Assembly (NCBI RefSeq): GCF_008180445.1
Contig: NZ_VTER01000007.1
Span: forward strand, 124,001 to 188,000
Source of the DNA: Bacillus_AB infantis_B
GTDB lineage: Bacteria > Bacillota > Bacilli > Bacillales > Cytobacillaceae
DNA length: 64,000 nt
Direction: 5' to 3'
Shown piece by piece: positions 7,232 to 16,370 of this stretch. Position numbers and translations under genes: made by a program. The first letter of the stretch is position 1. Every line of letters starts with the position of its first letter. The notes below the pieces were generated by a model. It was not told the DNA's origin and searched no databases. It saw only the letters and a list, made by a program, of their open reading frames with translations.

Positions 7232-9883
7232 ATGGCAGCTTACACGCCGATGATACAGCAGTATTTACGAGTAAAAGCAGACTATCCTGATAGTTTTTTA
7301 TTTTTCAGGCTCGGGGATTTCTATGAAATGTTTTTTGAGGATGCCATCAGGGCGTCACAGGAACTGGAGATTACACTAACAGGCAAGAATGGCGGAGTGG
7401 AAGAGAAAATCCCGATGTGCGGGGTTCCCTACCATTCAGCGCAGCAATATATAGAGCAGCTGGTGGAAAGAGGCTATAAAGTAGCCATCTGCGAACAGAC
7501 AGAGGACCCCCGCCAGGCCAAGGGTGTGGTAAAGAGGGAAGTGGTGCAGCTCGTCACGCCCGGTACCTTGATGGAAGGGCGCGGGCTCAATGAAAAGGAA
7601 AATAACTATATTGCATCCATTTCCACATTTTCAGACGGTTCGTTTGGATTTGCCTGCAATGACCTTTCCACAGGAGAAAATAAAATCACCTTACTTGCCG
7701 GCCAGGAAGAAGTTCTGAATGAGCTTTCGATGTCAGGTGCCAAGGAAGTGATTGTTTCCTCCGGCTTCGACCCGGAAATGGAACGCAAATTCAGGGAGCG
7801 TTCTGTCGCGGCCGTGTCTTATGAACAGGACGCAGGCATAACGGAAATGAGCGCTCCCCTATTGGATAGCCTTAATCAGGACAAGCTCAGGGAGACAGCG
7901 GCAAGGCTGCTGAATTATCTGTTCAAAACACAGAAACGGAGCCTTGACCACCTGCAGCCGTTCTCCACATACCAGGTGCATCAATTCATGAAGATCGACT
8001 ATTTTTCCAAAAGGAATCTGGAGCTGACTGAAACGATCAGATCGAAAGGGAAAAAAGGTTCGCTTTTATGGCTTCTGGATGAAACAAAGACGGCGATGGG
8101 AGCAAGGATGCTGAAGCAGTGGATCGACCGCCCCTTAATCGACAGAGATGCGATCGGACGCCGCCACTCGCTTGTCCAATCCCTGCTGGATGACTATTTC
8201 GCCAGGCAGGATCTGCGTGAAAAACTGAAAGAGGTATACGATCTTGAACGCCTTGCCGGACGTGTCGCATTCGGAAATGTAAATGCCCGCGATCTGATCC
8301 AGCTGAAGAGCTCGCTTCTTCAGGTCCCGCTGCTGAAGCAACTTGTCGGGAGCCTGCAGAATGAGGATGCACAAAGACTGGCTGAGAAGCTTGATGCATG
8401 TGAAGAAATCACGGATCTTCTTGAAAACGCGATTGTCGATAATCCGCCGATCTCCGTGAAGGACGGGAATATGATCAGGGATGGCTACCATGATGAGCTG
8501 GATCAGTACCGCGATGCGAGCCGGAACGGTAAGACCTGGATTGCACAGCTCGAGGCCCAGGAGCGGGAACGTACGGGCATCAAGTCTTTAAAAATCGGCT
8601 ATAACCGGGTATTCGGCTATTATATTGAAGTAACGAAGGCTAATATCCACCTCCTTGAGGAAGGCCGGTATGACCGGAAACAGACCCTCGCCAATGCCGA
8701 ACGGTATATTACCCCTGAGCTGAAGGAGAAGGAAACATTGATCCTTGAAGCGCAAGAGCGCATTACCGAGCTTGAGTATGAGCTGTTTTGCCATGTCCGC
8801 GACCATGTGAAGGAATATATCCCGAGGCTGCAGTCACTCGCAAGGACAGTCAGCGAGCTTGATGTGCTGCAGTGCTTTGCGCAGATCAGCGAGGACCGCC
8901 ACTATGTCCGCCCAGTTTTTTCCGATAATCGGGAAATCAGCGTGAAGGAAGGGCGCCATCCTGTCGTGGAAAAAGTGATGGACAGCCAGGAATATGTCCC
9001 GAATGACTGTGTGATGGGAGACGGCCGCGAGCTGCTCCTGATCACAGGACCGAATATGTCCGGTAAGAGCACCTATATGCGCCAGGTTGCCCTGACCAGC
9101 ATCCTTGCGCAGATCGGCTGCTATGTTCCGGCATCAGAGGCGGTGCTGCCGATTTTTGACCAGGTATTCACGAGGATCGGGGCTGCGGATGATCTGATCT
9201 CCGGCCAAAGTACCTTTATGGTTGAAATGCTGGAAGCGAAGAATGCGATTGCCAATGCAACACAGAACAGCCTCATCCTTTTCGATGAAATCGGCCGGGG
9301 GACTTCCACCTATGATGGAATGGCGCTGGCCCAGGCGATCATCGAGTATATCCATTCACGGATCGGGGCCAAGACCCTGTTCTCGACCCACTATCATGAG
9401 CTGACGGTGCTTGCAGAAGAGCTCCCTGATCTGCAGAATGTCCATGTGAGTGCCATCGAGCAAAACGGCAAGGTCGTGTTCCTTCATAAAATTAAAGAAG
9501 GAGCAGCAGACAAAAGCTATGGCATTCACGTCGCCCAGCTGGCTGAGCTGCCTGCAGAACTGATTGACCGGGCAAATGAAATACTGGAGCAGCTTGAAAA
9601 GAAAGAGGGAGAACCCGCTGAAAAGCCCGTCCGCGAAAAAGTCGCGGCAGGCATACAGGAACTGCCCTCGGCAGACTCAGCACCTTCACCGGCTCCAGAA
9701 GTTCACGATGCCCAGCTGTCATTCTTTGATGGCCCGGCAGAGCCGAAGAAAGCAAGCTTTAGCCCGGCCGAAAAGAAAATCCTGGACAAGCTGGCCAAGA
9801 TGGATATTCTTGAAATGACGCCGCTTGATGCAATGAACACTTTATATGAACTGCAAAAAACGGCAAAAAGTACGAAGAAATAG
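7232..9883 (+). CDS. mutS: DNA mismatch repair protein MutS
   Basis: 883 residues. The mismatch-binding motif FFRLGDFYEMF lies near the N-terminus (F-x-E in the Phe-Tyr-Glu region), the Walker A motif is TGPNMSGKSTYMRQ, Walker B is LILFDEIGRGTSTYDG, and the C-terminal clamp-binding element contains QLSFFDG, a likely beta-clamp motif. MutS recognises mispairs and recruits MutL, encoded next. GGAGG six bases ahead decides for ATG 7232 over the TTG at 7220. A good -10 (TATAAT at 7181) is present upstream with a weak -35. Confidence 0.97.
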   Translation: MAAYTPMIQQYLRVKADYPDSFLFFRLGDFYEMFFEDAIRASQELEITLTGKNGGVEEKIPMCGVPYHSAQQYIEQLVERGYKVAICEQTEDPRQAKGVVKREVVQLVTPGTLMEGRGLNEKENNYIASISTFSDGSFGFACNDLSTGENKITLLAGQEEVLNELSMSGAKEVIVSSGFDPEMERKFRERSVAAVSYEQDAGITEMSAPLLDSLNQDKLRETAARLLNYLFKTQKRSLDHLQPFSTYQVHQFMKIDYFSKRNLELTETIRSKGKKGSLLWLLDETKTAMGARMLKQWIDRPLIDRDAIGRRHSLVQSLLDDYFARQDLREKLKEVYDLERLAGRVAFGNVNARDLIQLKSSLLQVPLLKQLVGSLQNEDAQRLAEKLDACEEITDLLENAIVDNPPISVKDGNMIRDGYHDELDQYRDASRNGKTWIAQLEAQERERTGIKSLKIGYNRVFGYYIEVTKANIHLLEEGRYDRKQTLANAERYITPELKEKETLILEAQERITELEYELFCHVRDHVKEYIPRLQSLARTVSELDVLQCFAQISEDRHYVRPVFSDNREISVKEGRHPVVEKVMDSQEYVPNDCVMGDGRELLLITGPNMSGKSTYMRQVALTSILAQIGCYVPASEAVLPIFDQVFTRIGAADDLISGQSTFMVEMLEAKNAIANATQNSLILFDEIGRGTSTYDGMALAQAIIEYIHSRIGAKTLFSTHYHELTVLAEELPDLQNVHVSAIEQNGKVVFLHKIKEGAADKSYGIHVAQLAELPAELIDRANEILEQLEKKEGEPAEKPVREKVAAGIQELPSADSAPSPAPEVHDAQLSFFDGPAEPKKASFSPAEKKILDKLAKMDILEMTPLDAMNTLYELQKTAKSTKK

Positions 9884-9901
9884 AAAGAGGAGGTGTTGCT
9901 C

Positions 9902-11824
9902 GTGGGGAAGATAGTTCAGCTCGATGATGCCCTTTCCAATAAAATTGCCGCAGGTGAGGTGGTCGAACGGCCGGCATCTGTCGTAAAAGAGCTGGTGGAG
10001 AATTCCATTGATGCGGGAAGCACCATGATCGAAATTGATGCAGAAGAGGCGGGCCTGGCAAAAATCCGCATCATTGACAACGGGGAAGGCATTGAAGAAG
10101 ACGATGTGATGACGGCCTTCCAGCGCCATGCCACAAGCAAGATCAAAGATGAAAATGATTTGTTCCGCATCCGGACGCTCGGCTTCAGGGGTGAGGCGCT
10201 GCCCAGCATCGCCTCTGTCTCCAGGCTGGAGCTGAAGACCTCGACAGGCGATGCAGGCACAAGGATCCTGATTGAAGGCGGAAAGGTTGCGGAATTTGAA
10301 AAGGCGGCGAGCCGGAAAGGGACAGATATCACCATTTCCGATCTGTTTTATAATACACCGGCCCGCCTGAAATATATGAAGACGATCCACACGGAGCTTG
10401 GAAACATTACCGACGTGGTCAACCGCCTCGCACTTGCCCATCCCGAGGTGTCCTTCCGCCTTGTCCATAATGGCCGGAAGCTCCTGCATACAGCCGGGAA
10501 CGGAAATGTCCAGCAGGTGCTGGCTTCCATTTATGGCATGAATATCGTCAAAAAAATGATTCCCGTCGAAGCAAGCTCGCTGGATTTCCATGTTCATGGC
10601 TATATCGCGCTCCCGGAAATCACCCGCGCTTCGCGCAATTATATCTCAACGATGATCAACGGCCGGTTCATCAAGAATTACCCGCTGGTTAAAGCGATCC
10701 AGGAAGGCTATCATACCCTGCTGCCGATCGGGCGTTATCCGATTGTGCTTTTGAATGTGCAGATGGATCCGCTGCTTGTGGATGTCAATGTCCACCCTTC
10801 CAAAATGGAGGTCAGGCTGAGCAAGGAGCATGAACTGAATGAGCTTGTAGCAGGTACCATTAAAGAGGCCTTCAAGTCACAGGAACTGATTCCTGCCGGC
10901 TTTGCCCCGGCAAGGGCGGAAAAGCCGAAGTCAGAGCAGACCTTTTTTGAACTTGACCATCTTCCGGAAAAGGAGATGGAACATAAGGAACAGGCTCAGC
11001 ACAGGCAGAATGACAGAATGCAGGCCCCATCTGAATCCGGACAGCCGATGTTCATCAAAGAGGAAACAGCAGTCCAGCAGCATGAGGAAGCACCGGCATT
11101 TAAGCCGCAGGACTTACTGCGGAAGGACAGCCTTGCCTTTCCATTCAAGGCAGAACAGCCTGCAGGAAGCCAACCCTTTTTGGAAGATGATGAAGAAGAG
11201 GTAATCGAGGGGACAGCCGAGCCGGAAGCTGCTGCCGTTCACAGGGTGCCGCCATTATATCCGGTCGGCCAGATGCATGGCACCTATATTCTTGCCCAAA
11301 ATGACCGCGGACTCTATATCATTGACCAGCATGCTGCCCAGGAGCGGATCAAGTACGAGTATTTCAGGGACAAAGTCGGCCAGGTGGAAAGCGAGCTTCA
11401 GGAAATGCTCGTTCCGCTGACCTTTGAGTACCCTGCAGATGAATATATCAAGATCAATGAGCATATTGCTGAGCTTGAAAAGGTCGGGATCTTCCTGGAA
11501 CACTTCGGGCAGAACACATTCATTGTCAGGTCCCACCCCCAGTGGTTTCCTAAGGGAGAAGAGCAGCAGATCATAGAGGATATGATTGAACAAGTGCTTT
11601 CCATGAAAAAGGCCGATGTGAAAAAGCTGAGGGAAGAGGCAGCCATCATGATGAGCTGCAAAGCCTCTATTAAAGCCAACCACCATTTACGCAATGATGA
11701 GATACAGGCTCTGCTGGATATGCTCCGCAAATCATCGGACCCGTTCACATGCCCGCATGGCCGTCCGATTATCATCCATTATTCTACCTATGAAATGGAA
11801 AAGATGTTTAAAAGAGTCATGTAG
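9902..11824 (+). CDS. mutL: DNA mismatch repair endonuclease MutL
   Basis: 640 residues. The GHKL ATPase domain shows NKIAAGEVVERP, DNGEGI and TLGFRGEALPSIASV. After an acidic, low-complexity linker (about residues 340-430) comes the dimerisation/endonuclease domain with DQHAAQERIKYEYF, the metal-binding motif of MutL proteins in bacteria lacking MutH, and CPHGRPIII near the end. GAGGAGGTG places the start at GTG 9902; GTG 9893 overlaps that site and is unlikely. Only 18 bp separate it from mutS, so the two form one operon. Confidence 0.96.
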   Translation: MGKIVQLDDALSNKIAAGEVVERPASVVKELVENSIDAGSTMIEIDAEEAGLAKIRIIDNGEGIEEDDVMTAFQRHATSKIKDENDLFRIRTLGFRGEALPSIASVSRLELKTSTGDAGTRILIEGGKVAEFEKAASRKGTDITISDLFYNTPARLKYMKTIHTELGNITDVVNRLALAHPEVSFRLVHNGRKLLHTAGNGNVQQVLASIYGMNIVKKMIPVEASSLDFHVHGYIALPEITRASRNYISTMINGRFIKNYPLVKAIQEGYHTLLPIGRYPIVLLNVQMDPLLVDVNVHPSKMEVRLSKEHELNELVAGTIKEAFKSQELIPAGFAPARAEKPKSEQTFFELDHLPEKEMEHKEQAQHRQNDRMQAPSESGQPMFIKEETAVQQHEEAPAFKPQDLLRKDSLAFPFKAEQPAGSQPFLEDDEEEVIEGTAEPEAAAVHRVPPLYPVGQMHGTYILAQNDRGLYIIDQHAAQERIKYEYFRDKVGQVESELQEMLVPLTFEYPADEYIKINEHIAELEKVGIFLEHFGQNTFIVRSHPQWFPKGEEQQIIEDMIEQVLSMKKADVKKLREEAAIMMSCKASIKANHHLRNDEIQALLDMLRKSSDPFTCPHGRPIIIHYSTYEMEKMFKRVM

Positions 11825-11871
11825 AGTCTGTCATGTCTTACCTATATTTTAAAAGTTTTATGAAATCCTGC

Positions 11872-11903
11872 AGAAAGCCCTTCCCACAGAGGAAGGGCTT
11901 TCT
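11872..11903 (+). terminator. Hairpin after mutL, just ahead of the HTH-PAS gene
   Basis: A perfect 13-bp stem AGAAAGCCCTTCC/GGAAGGGCTTTCT with loop CACAGA. There is no long T run, so it may be a weak terminator or an attenuator; the next ribosome binding site begins about ten bases later. Confidence 0.6.
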
Positions 11904-11930
11904 ATATGATAGAAAAGGAGGCGAAATGAA

Positions 11931-12470
11931 ATGAAAAGATATTGGCTTGTGAAACTCAGGAAAAACAGAAATCTGACCCAGGCAGAAATTGCAGAGCTGA
12001 TTCATATAGACAGAGCCTATTATTCACAAGTTGAATCAGGCTTGAGGAATCCGAGCGAAGAAATCAGCCGATCGATCGGCAGGGTCCTTAACATTGATCC
12101 TTTGCTCCTTTTCTCAGATACCAATGCTTTTCAGGATGCATTCTTCCAGACCCGGAGCATCCTTGCCCACAGCGACCTGGACCTCCGCTATACATGGGTC
12201 TATAATCCGACCGGCATGGAGAAGGTCCAGCATTTTATCGGTGCCAGGGATGATGAGCTTAATTACACGATTGATGCAAAGAAAATACTCAACCTGAAAC
12301 AGAAGGTCATCGATACTCAAAAGACCATCTCCATCTATGACAGCTGTTTCCACAACGGAGAATCTTATAATTATTGCTTCATCGGCTATCCTCTGGTCGA
12401 TCAGTCAGGCGTATTGATAGGGGTAGGTACCATCGCCATGAGGATGGATAATATGGCAATGGAAGAATAA
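11931..12470 (+). CDS. XRE-type HTH regulator with PAS-like C-terminal domain (copy 1)
   Basis: 179 residues. Residues 1-60 form an HTH_XRE domain (LTQAEIAELIHIDRAYYSQV). The rest resembles a PAS sensor fold as found ahead of some histidine kinases: LRYTWVYNPT, IGARDDEL, LKQKVIDTQ and GYPLVDQSGVLIGVGT occur in the PAS order. This suggests a DNA-binding regulator that senses a small ligand or redox state; the ligand is unknown. A close paralogue lies at 29318-29851. It follows mutL but is separated by a hairpin. Family assignment of the C-terminal domain is by eye. Confidence 0.75.
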   Translation: MKRYWLVKLRKNRNLTQAEIAELIHIDRAYYSQVESGLRNPSEEISRSIGRVLNIDPLLLFSDTNAFQDAFFQTRSILAHSDLDLRYTWVYNPTGMEKVQHFIGARDDELNYTIDAKKILNLKQKVIDTQKTISIYDSCFHNGESYNYCFIGYPLVDQSGVLIGVGTIAMRMDNMAMEE

Positions 12471-12479
12471 ACACGATAT

Positions 12480-12499
12480 GCCCTTCTGGCAGGAAGGGC
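12480..12499 (+). terminator. Hairpin after HTH-PAS copy 1
   Basis: GCCCTTC and GAAGGGC flank a six-base loop; no clear T run. The same stem core occurs in the hairpins upstream of both HTH-PAS genes. Confidence 0.45.
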
Positions 12500-12529
12500 A
12501 GCCATGCATTTAACGCCCGATTTCCTGTC

Positions 12530-12934
12530 TTATCTGCTTTCTGTTATGCACTCTCTTTTAATAAGCTCCTTTTTCAACTCTTCAAATGTGCCGCTCAGAT
12601 GGATAACCTGCTGCAAAAAATAGAAGGTGGAAGCTTCAGCCGGGCTATCCTTCAAATCTTCCTCAGCGTATAGATACACCCGTTTTCCAAAGCCAAGGGC
12701 GAGCCCGAGCTCAATATGGCTTCCTTTACCTGCCGGAAGGAGAATGACAACAAAGTCAGCTTCCTTCACTGCTGCAAAGTCAGCTTCCCCGATTGAGCGG
12801 AGCTCCTCCGCATCTTCAGCCCGGCTATTGCTGGTCCAGTCATAGGTTTGCCGAAAACCCTGCTCCTTTAAGAATGCCGCCAGCTCCCGGACCTGATGAG
12901 TATTGGCAAAACTTGAGCCGATGTAAAATTTCAT
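12530..12934 (-). CDS. Nucleoside 2-deoxyribosyltransferase-like protein
   Basis: 134 residues. The start MKFYIGSSFAN, the middle VKEADFVVILLPAGKGSHIELGLALGFGK-type pattern (broken here as VKEADFVVILLPAGKG then SHIELGLALG) and the short size fit the nucleoside 2-deoxyribosyltransferase/YtoQ-like superfamily, in which the Glu of HIELG is the catalytic nucleophile. Members cleave or exchange N-glycosidic bonds of nucleosides or nucleotides. It is a single gene convergent with the HTH-PAS gene. Substrate unknown. Confidence 0.65.
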   Translation of the reverse strand: MKFYIGSSFANTHQVRELAAFLKEQGFRQTYDWTSNSRAEDAEELRSIGEADFAAVKEADFVVILLPAGKGSHIELGLALGFGKRVYLYAEEDLKDSPAEASTFYFLQQVIHLSGTFEELKKELIKRECITESR

Positions 12935-13151
12935 CCGATCATCCTTTCAATTGGTTATTCATAGTGTATAGTGTCAGAACAATTTGTCAATATGAGCTAA
13001 AGTTAAAGTTTACAATAATAACATTATGTAAACATAGCTCCTGATTTCTGCCTGCATCCCTTTTACACACCTACAGAATGATTTCGGCAGAAGGGAAATA
13101 AGGCAAGAACAGCGAAATAAAGAATAAGAACTGGAAGGGGGCGGATATGGT

Positions 13152-13703
13152 ATGCTGCTCGGCTTAAATCCTGATGAAGTGAGGCTGGCAGACCATTCAC
13201 CAGGCTGGAAAACAGAATTTCAAAAGGTGCGCAAAGATCTGCTGAAAAACACAAATATCCCTGACAGCCATATCGCGCATATTGGCAGCACGGCCATCAC
13301 AGACATCCCAGCCAAACCGATCATTGATGTTATGCTAGCTGTTGAAGATCTGGCTGCTATTGATAAACAATTGATTAGCGGACTGAGAGCCGCAGGATTT
13401 CTTCAATTGAAAGTCAAACGAGCAGGGGAAATGGTTTTTGCCAGATTTGCGGATGTAGATTACAAAATCAAAACCCATTTCCTGCATCTTGTCGAATATG
13501 AAGGAGAACTCTGGAAGAATCTCCTTTTCTTCAGGGACTATTTAAATGAGAACGAAGATGCAAGAAAAGAATATGTACAGCTGAAGCTTGATTATATAAA
13601 GAAGACCTCCACAGGCATTAAAGCGTATACAGAGTACAAGGAAAGCTTTGTGAAAAGGATTGCAGAGCTGAGAGAAACAGAGGAAAAATATGGGGAATGC
13701 TGA
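13152..13703 (+). CDS. GrpB/UPF0157 family nucleotidyltransferase-like protein
   Basis: 183 residues. HIAHIGSTAITDIPAKPIID and the following DVML are the core signature of the GrpB (UPF0157) family, a predicted nucleotidyltransferase fold with acidic residues for metal binding; FLHLVEYEGELW and the C-terminal charged helix also fit. Biological role is not established. A GGAAGGGGGCGG site precedes the ATG. The end overlaps the next gene by 14 bp. Confidence 0.8.
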   Translation: MLLGLNPDEVRLADHSPGWKTEFQKVRKDLLKNTNIPDSHIAHIGSTAITDIPAKPIIDVMLAVEDLAAIDKQLISGLRAAGFLQLKVKRAGEMVFARFADVDYKIKTHFLHLVEYEGELWKNLLFFRDYLNENEDARKEYVQLKLDYIKKTSTGIKAYTEYKESFVKRIAELRETEEKYGEC

Positions 13704-14376
13704 GAAGGAAAAAATAGATAAATCGGAGCAAAAAGTCCGTTGCATCTTTTTTGATGCTGGCGGTGTACTTTTTGATACACCTGTTAAACTGGGGAAAAGG
13801 GTTACGGAGTTTCTGGTGAAGAAAGGATACAGCCTTTCAGAAATAGAGAAGAGCATTATGGCGGCTAAAGGGATAAAGACACCCTTTGTGACGTCTTTTC
13901 AGGAAGAAGAGGACTTTTATAAAAGGTTTTATGGGACGATGGCAAGGGAGCTCGGTGATGAGGCACTAGGAGATGAATTGTTTTCTGCAACTCATTATGC
14001 AGCCCACTGTGAGCTTTACCCTGAGGTGATTCCTTTATTGGAAAAGCTAAGCAGGAACTATCAACTTGCCGTCATCTCGAATGCGATGCCGAGCATGGAC
14101 AAGGTTTTCAGCAGGCTGGGGATACGGCATTATTTTAAAAGCATTATCCTTTCGGCTTTTGTATATACTGAAAAGCCGGATCCTGCTATCTATCAGAAAG
14201 CCCTTGACTGTATGGACGTTAAAGGGGAGGAAAGTGTCTTTATAGATGACATAATGATCAATATTGATGGAGCCGGCAGGTCTGGGATAAAAGCTTTTCA
14301 CCTGGACCGAAGCAAAATGGACCTAGCCGCTCTTCTGATAAAATATAACCTGCTGCAAAAAAATCTGTCCGACTGA
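13690..14376 (+). CDS. HAD-superfamily hydrolase
   Basis: 228 residues. Motif I is FFDAGGVLFDTP, in which the nucleophile Asp is present (FDAGGVLFD). Motif II is VISNAMPS, motif III the Lys in YTEKPDPAIYQ, motif IV FIDD. This is a subfamily I phosphatase/dehalogenase-type HAD protein with a helical cap. The substrate is not predictable. Overlap with the GrpB-like gene suggests co-translation. Confidence 0.82.
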   Translation: MGNAEKEKIDKSEQKVRCIFFDAGGVLFDTPVKLGKRVTEFLVKKGYSLSEIEKSIMAAKGIKTPFVTSFQEEEDFYKRFYGTMARELGDEALGDELFSATHYAAHCELYPEVIPLLEKLSRNYQLAVISNAMPSMDKVFSRLGIRHYFKSIILSAFVYTEKPDPAIYQKALDCMDVKGEESVFIDDIMINIDGAGRSGIKAFHLDRSKMDLAALLIKYNLLQKNLSD

Positions 14377-14424
14377 ACCCATGACTGGGGATAAACAAAC
14401 AGGCAAAGCCCAGGAAGCTGTCTT

Positions 14425-14961
14425 TTAGTGATTCTTTGCACGTCTGCAAATCCAGTCGGAGCAAGCTTTTACCACTATGCTTAAAACAAATAGTGATAAA
14501 AACGAATAAGTATAATTCCATTTATACAAAATGTATAAACGATAATGGACAAACAATGGAATCATGATATATGAGACGAATAGAAAAACGGCAGCGTTGG
14601 CGATCAGATAGTTTTTCCATTTGCGGAAGAATTGGTAGCTTAAAGTGATCATCACCGGGATAACCGCAAAATCGACAGCATTGAACGAGCGCAGGACGGT
14701 TATAAACTGATGCGGATAAGTCCACAGGCCATAAAAATAGCCTAATTCATCCACAATCCCGACAAGGATAAAACTTATAAGGAAAGCAAGGCTCATTTGC
14801 GTCAGTCTGCAGCGGTCAATCAGAACCAATAACAGAAGTACGAATAATAGATTTAAGATAGTAATGAACCACCAGTGCGGACTGAATAAATCTTCATTCA
14901 GCCAGTATTCCAATTCCAGCCGGCTGGCTCTTTCATTCAGGTCCTGGACCATTTTGAACAT
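14425..14961 (-). CDS. CBO0543-type multi-pass membrane protein
   Basis: 178 residues with about five hydrophobic segments (for example ITILNLLFVLLLLVLI, FLISFILVGIVDEL, FLFVSYIMIPLFVHY). The acidic pair followed by aromatic residues in VDELGYFYGLWTYPHQ is typical of the CBO0543 family of Firmicute membrane proteins of unknown function, often present in several copies in spore formers. It stands alone between convergent neighbours. Confidence 0.6.
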   Translation of the reverse strand: MFKMVQDLNERASRLELEYWLNEDLFSPHWWFITILNLLFVLLLLVLIDRCRLTQMSLAFLISFILVGIVDELGYFYGLWTYPHQFITVLRSFNAVDFAVIPVMITLSYQFFRKWKNYLIANAAVFLFVSYIMIPLFVHYRLYILYKWNYTYSFLSLFVLSIVVKACSDWICRRAKNH

Positions 14962-15040
14962 AGTGCGCGCCTCCTATCATGTTACCTAGTTGTTGATTAT
15001 TTCCAATGAGGCAAAAAATTATGCAGCAGCGGCTGTCCAT

Positions 15041-15087
15041 AAAAAAAAGCCCATAAAACGGCTTAGTTGAAAGTCCGTTTATGGGCT
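15041..15087 (-). terminator. Terminator of mreBH (minus strand)
   Basis: AGCCCATAAA and TTTATGGGCT form a long stem; on the minus strand it is followed by a run of eight T. It lies about 20 bp beyond the mreBH stop. Confidence 0.85.
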
Positions 15088-15107
15088 GTATTTTTAAGAG
15101 CAGCACT

Positions 15108-16115
15108 TTATCTTACTGCTGTCTGCAGTTTATCAATAAACTTAAGCGCCTTGCCTGTCCCGATTGCTACAGATTCCAGCGGGCTGGACGCGAGGTGGAC
15201 GGGGACGACGATTTCTTGTGAAACCCAGTCCTGCATGCCATTCAGCAGTGAGCCGCCTCCTGTCAGGATAACGCCGCGGTCTACAATATCGCCGCTCAGC
15301 TCTGCCGGGCTGTCTTCAAGAGTGGCCCGGATCGCTTCAAGGATATGAAGCAGGGATTCTTTCATTGCATCCCTGATTTCAAAGGATGTAAGAGTAATGG
15401 TCTTCGGAAGTCCTGTGACCAGATCCCTGCCGCGGATGTCCATCTTCATTTCTTCATGATCGATGAGTGCATAGCCGATTTCCATTTTGACCTGTTCGGC
15501 TGTTCTTTCCCCGATCAGGACATTGTACTCTTTGCGTACATATTGGATAATATCGTCATCAAGCCTGTCCCCGCCTATGCGGACAGAATGGCAGGCTACC
15601 ACGCCTCCAAATGAAATGATCGCCACTTCTGTCGATCCTCCGCCGATATCGACGATTACATTCGCGACCGGTTCATCGACCGGAAGCCCTGCCCCGATTG
15701 CTGCAGCTACAGGCTCTTCAATCAGGTGAACCTTCTTTGCTCCTGCATTCCGGACAGCATCATGGATGGCCCTTCTTTCAACGCTTGTTGAGCCTGAAGG
15801 TGTGCAGACCACCACATTCGGCTTGCGGATGGCAAAGCCAAGCTTTTTCGATGCCTGTCTCATGACATGGCGAAGCAGCTCGGTCGTAATATCATAATCT
15901 GCAATCACTCCATCTTTCAAAGGACGAATGGCAACGATTTTGCCTGGCGTCTTGCCTATCATTTCCTTTGCTTCCGTGCCGACAGCAAGCACCTTCCTTG
16001 TATCTGTGTCAATGGCCACAACAGAAGGTTCGTTGAGGGCGATGCCTTTATTTTTGCTGTATACCAGTATATTAGCAGTTCCTAAGTCAATTCCAATTTC
16101 AGAAGTTGAAATCAT
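15108..16115 (-). CDS. mreBH: Rod-shape protein MreBH (MreB-like actin)
   Basis: 335 residues of an MreB-family bacterial actin: IGIDLGTANILVYSKNKG (phosphate 1), VVDIGGGSTEVAI-like phosphate 2 (seen as IVDIGGGSTEVAIISFGG), and ILTGGGSLLNGM (adenosine motif). The N-terminal and core sequence match B. subtilis MreBH more closely than MreB or Mbl, and it is not next to mreCD. MreBH polymers guide lateral wall hydrolase LytE and wall synthesis. It is monocistronic. Confidence 0.85.
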   Translation of the reverse strand: MISTSEIGIDLGTANILVYSKNKGIALNEPSVVAIDTDTRKVLAVGTEAKEMIGKTPGKIVAIRPLKDGVIADYDITTELLRHVMRQASKKLGFAIRKPNVVVCTPSGSTSVERRAIHDAVRNAGAKKVHLIEEPVAAAIGAGLPVDEPVANVIVDIGGGSTEVAIISFGGVVACHSVRIGGDRLDDDIIQYVRKEYNVLIGERTAEQVKMEIGYALIDHEEMKMDIRGRDLVTGLPKTITLTSFEIRDAMKESLLHILEAIRATLEDSPAELSGDIVDRGVILTGGGSLLNGMQDWVSQEIVVPVHLASSPLESVAIGTGKALKFIDKLQTAVR

Positions 16116-16176
16116 CCTATCACCTATTCTTTCATTATGATTGCCTAATAATCTTCTGTAACATTAGCACGAAAAA

Positions 16177-16182
16177 GGGGGT
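16177..16182 (-). promoter_or_regulatory. Possible sigma-I -35 element of mreBH
   Basis: On the minus strand ACCCCC followed by a T run lies about 62 bp upstream of the mreBH ATG, resembling the conserved -35 of heat-stress sigma-I promoters known at B. subtilis mreBH. I do not see a clean CGAA-type -10 at the right distance, so this is tentative. Confidence 0.3.
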
Positions 16183-16370
16183 CTTCTGACGAATGTTATC
16201 GAATCGTTAAATAAATGTAATGAATGATGAAATTTTTATCATAAATGGTAAAATAAAAGGGAGGAATTGGCTGAATAAAGAAAATCCTTGATGGCAATAC
16301 TGCATAGATATTCAACTGCAGCGGCAAGTTATGGTAGGATATAGGAAAGCCAAAAGGATCATCAGCCTTT

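Noticed and set aside
9842..10597. 251-codon minus-strand frame over mutL
   Set aside because: Shadow of the mutL coding pattern; mutL is certain by motif content.
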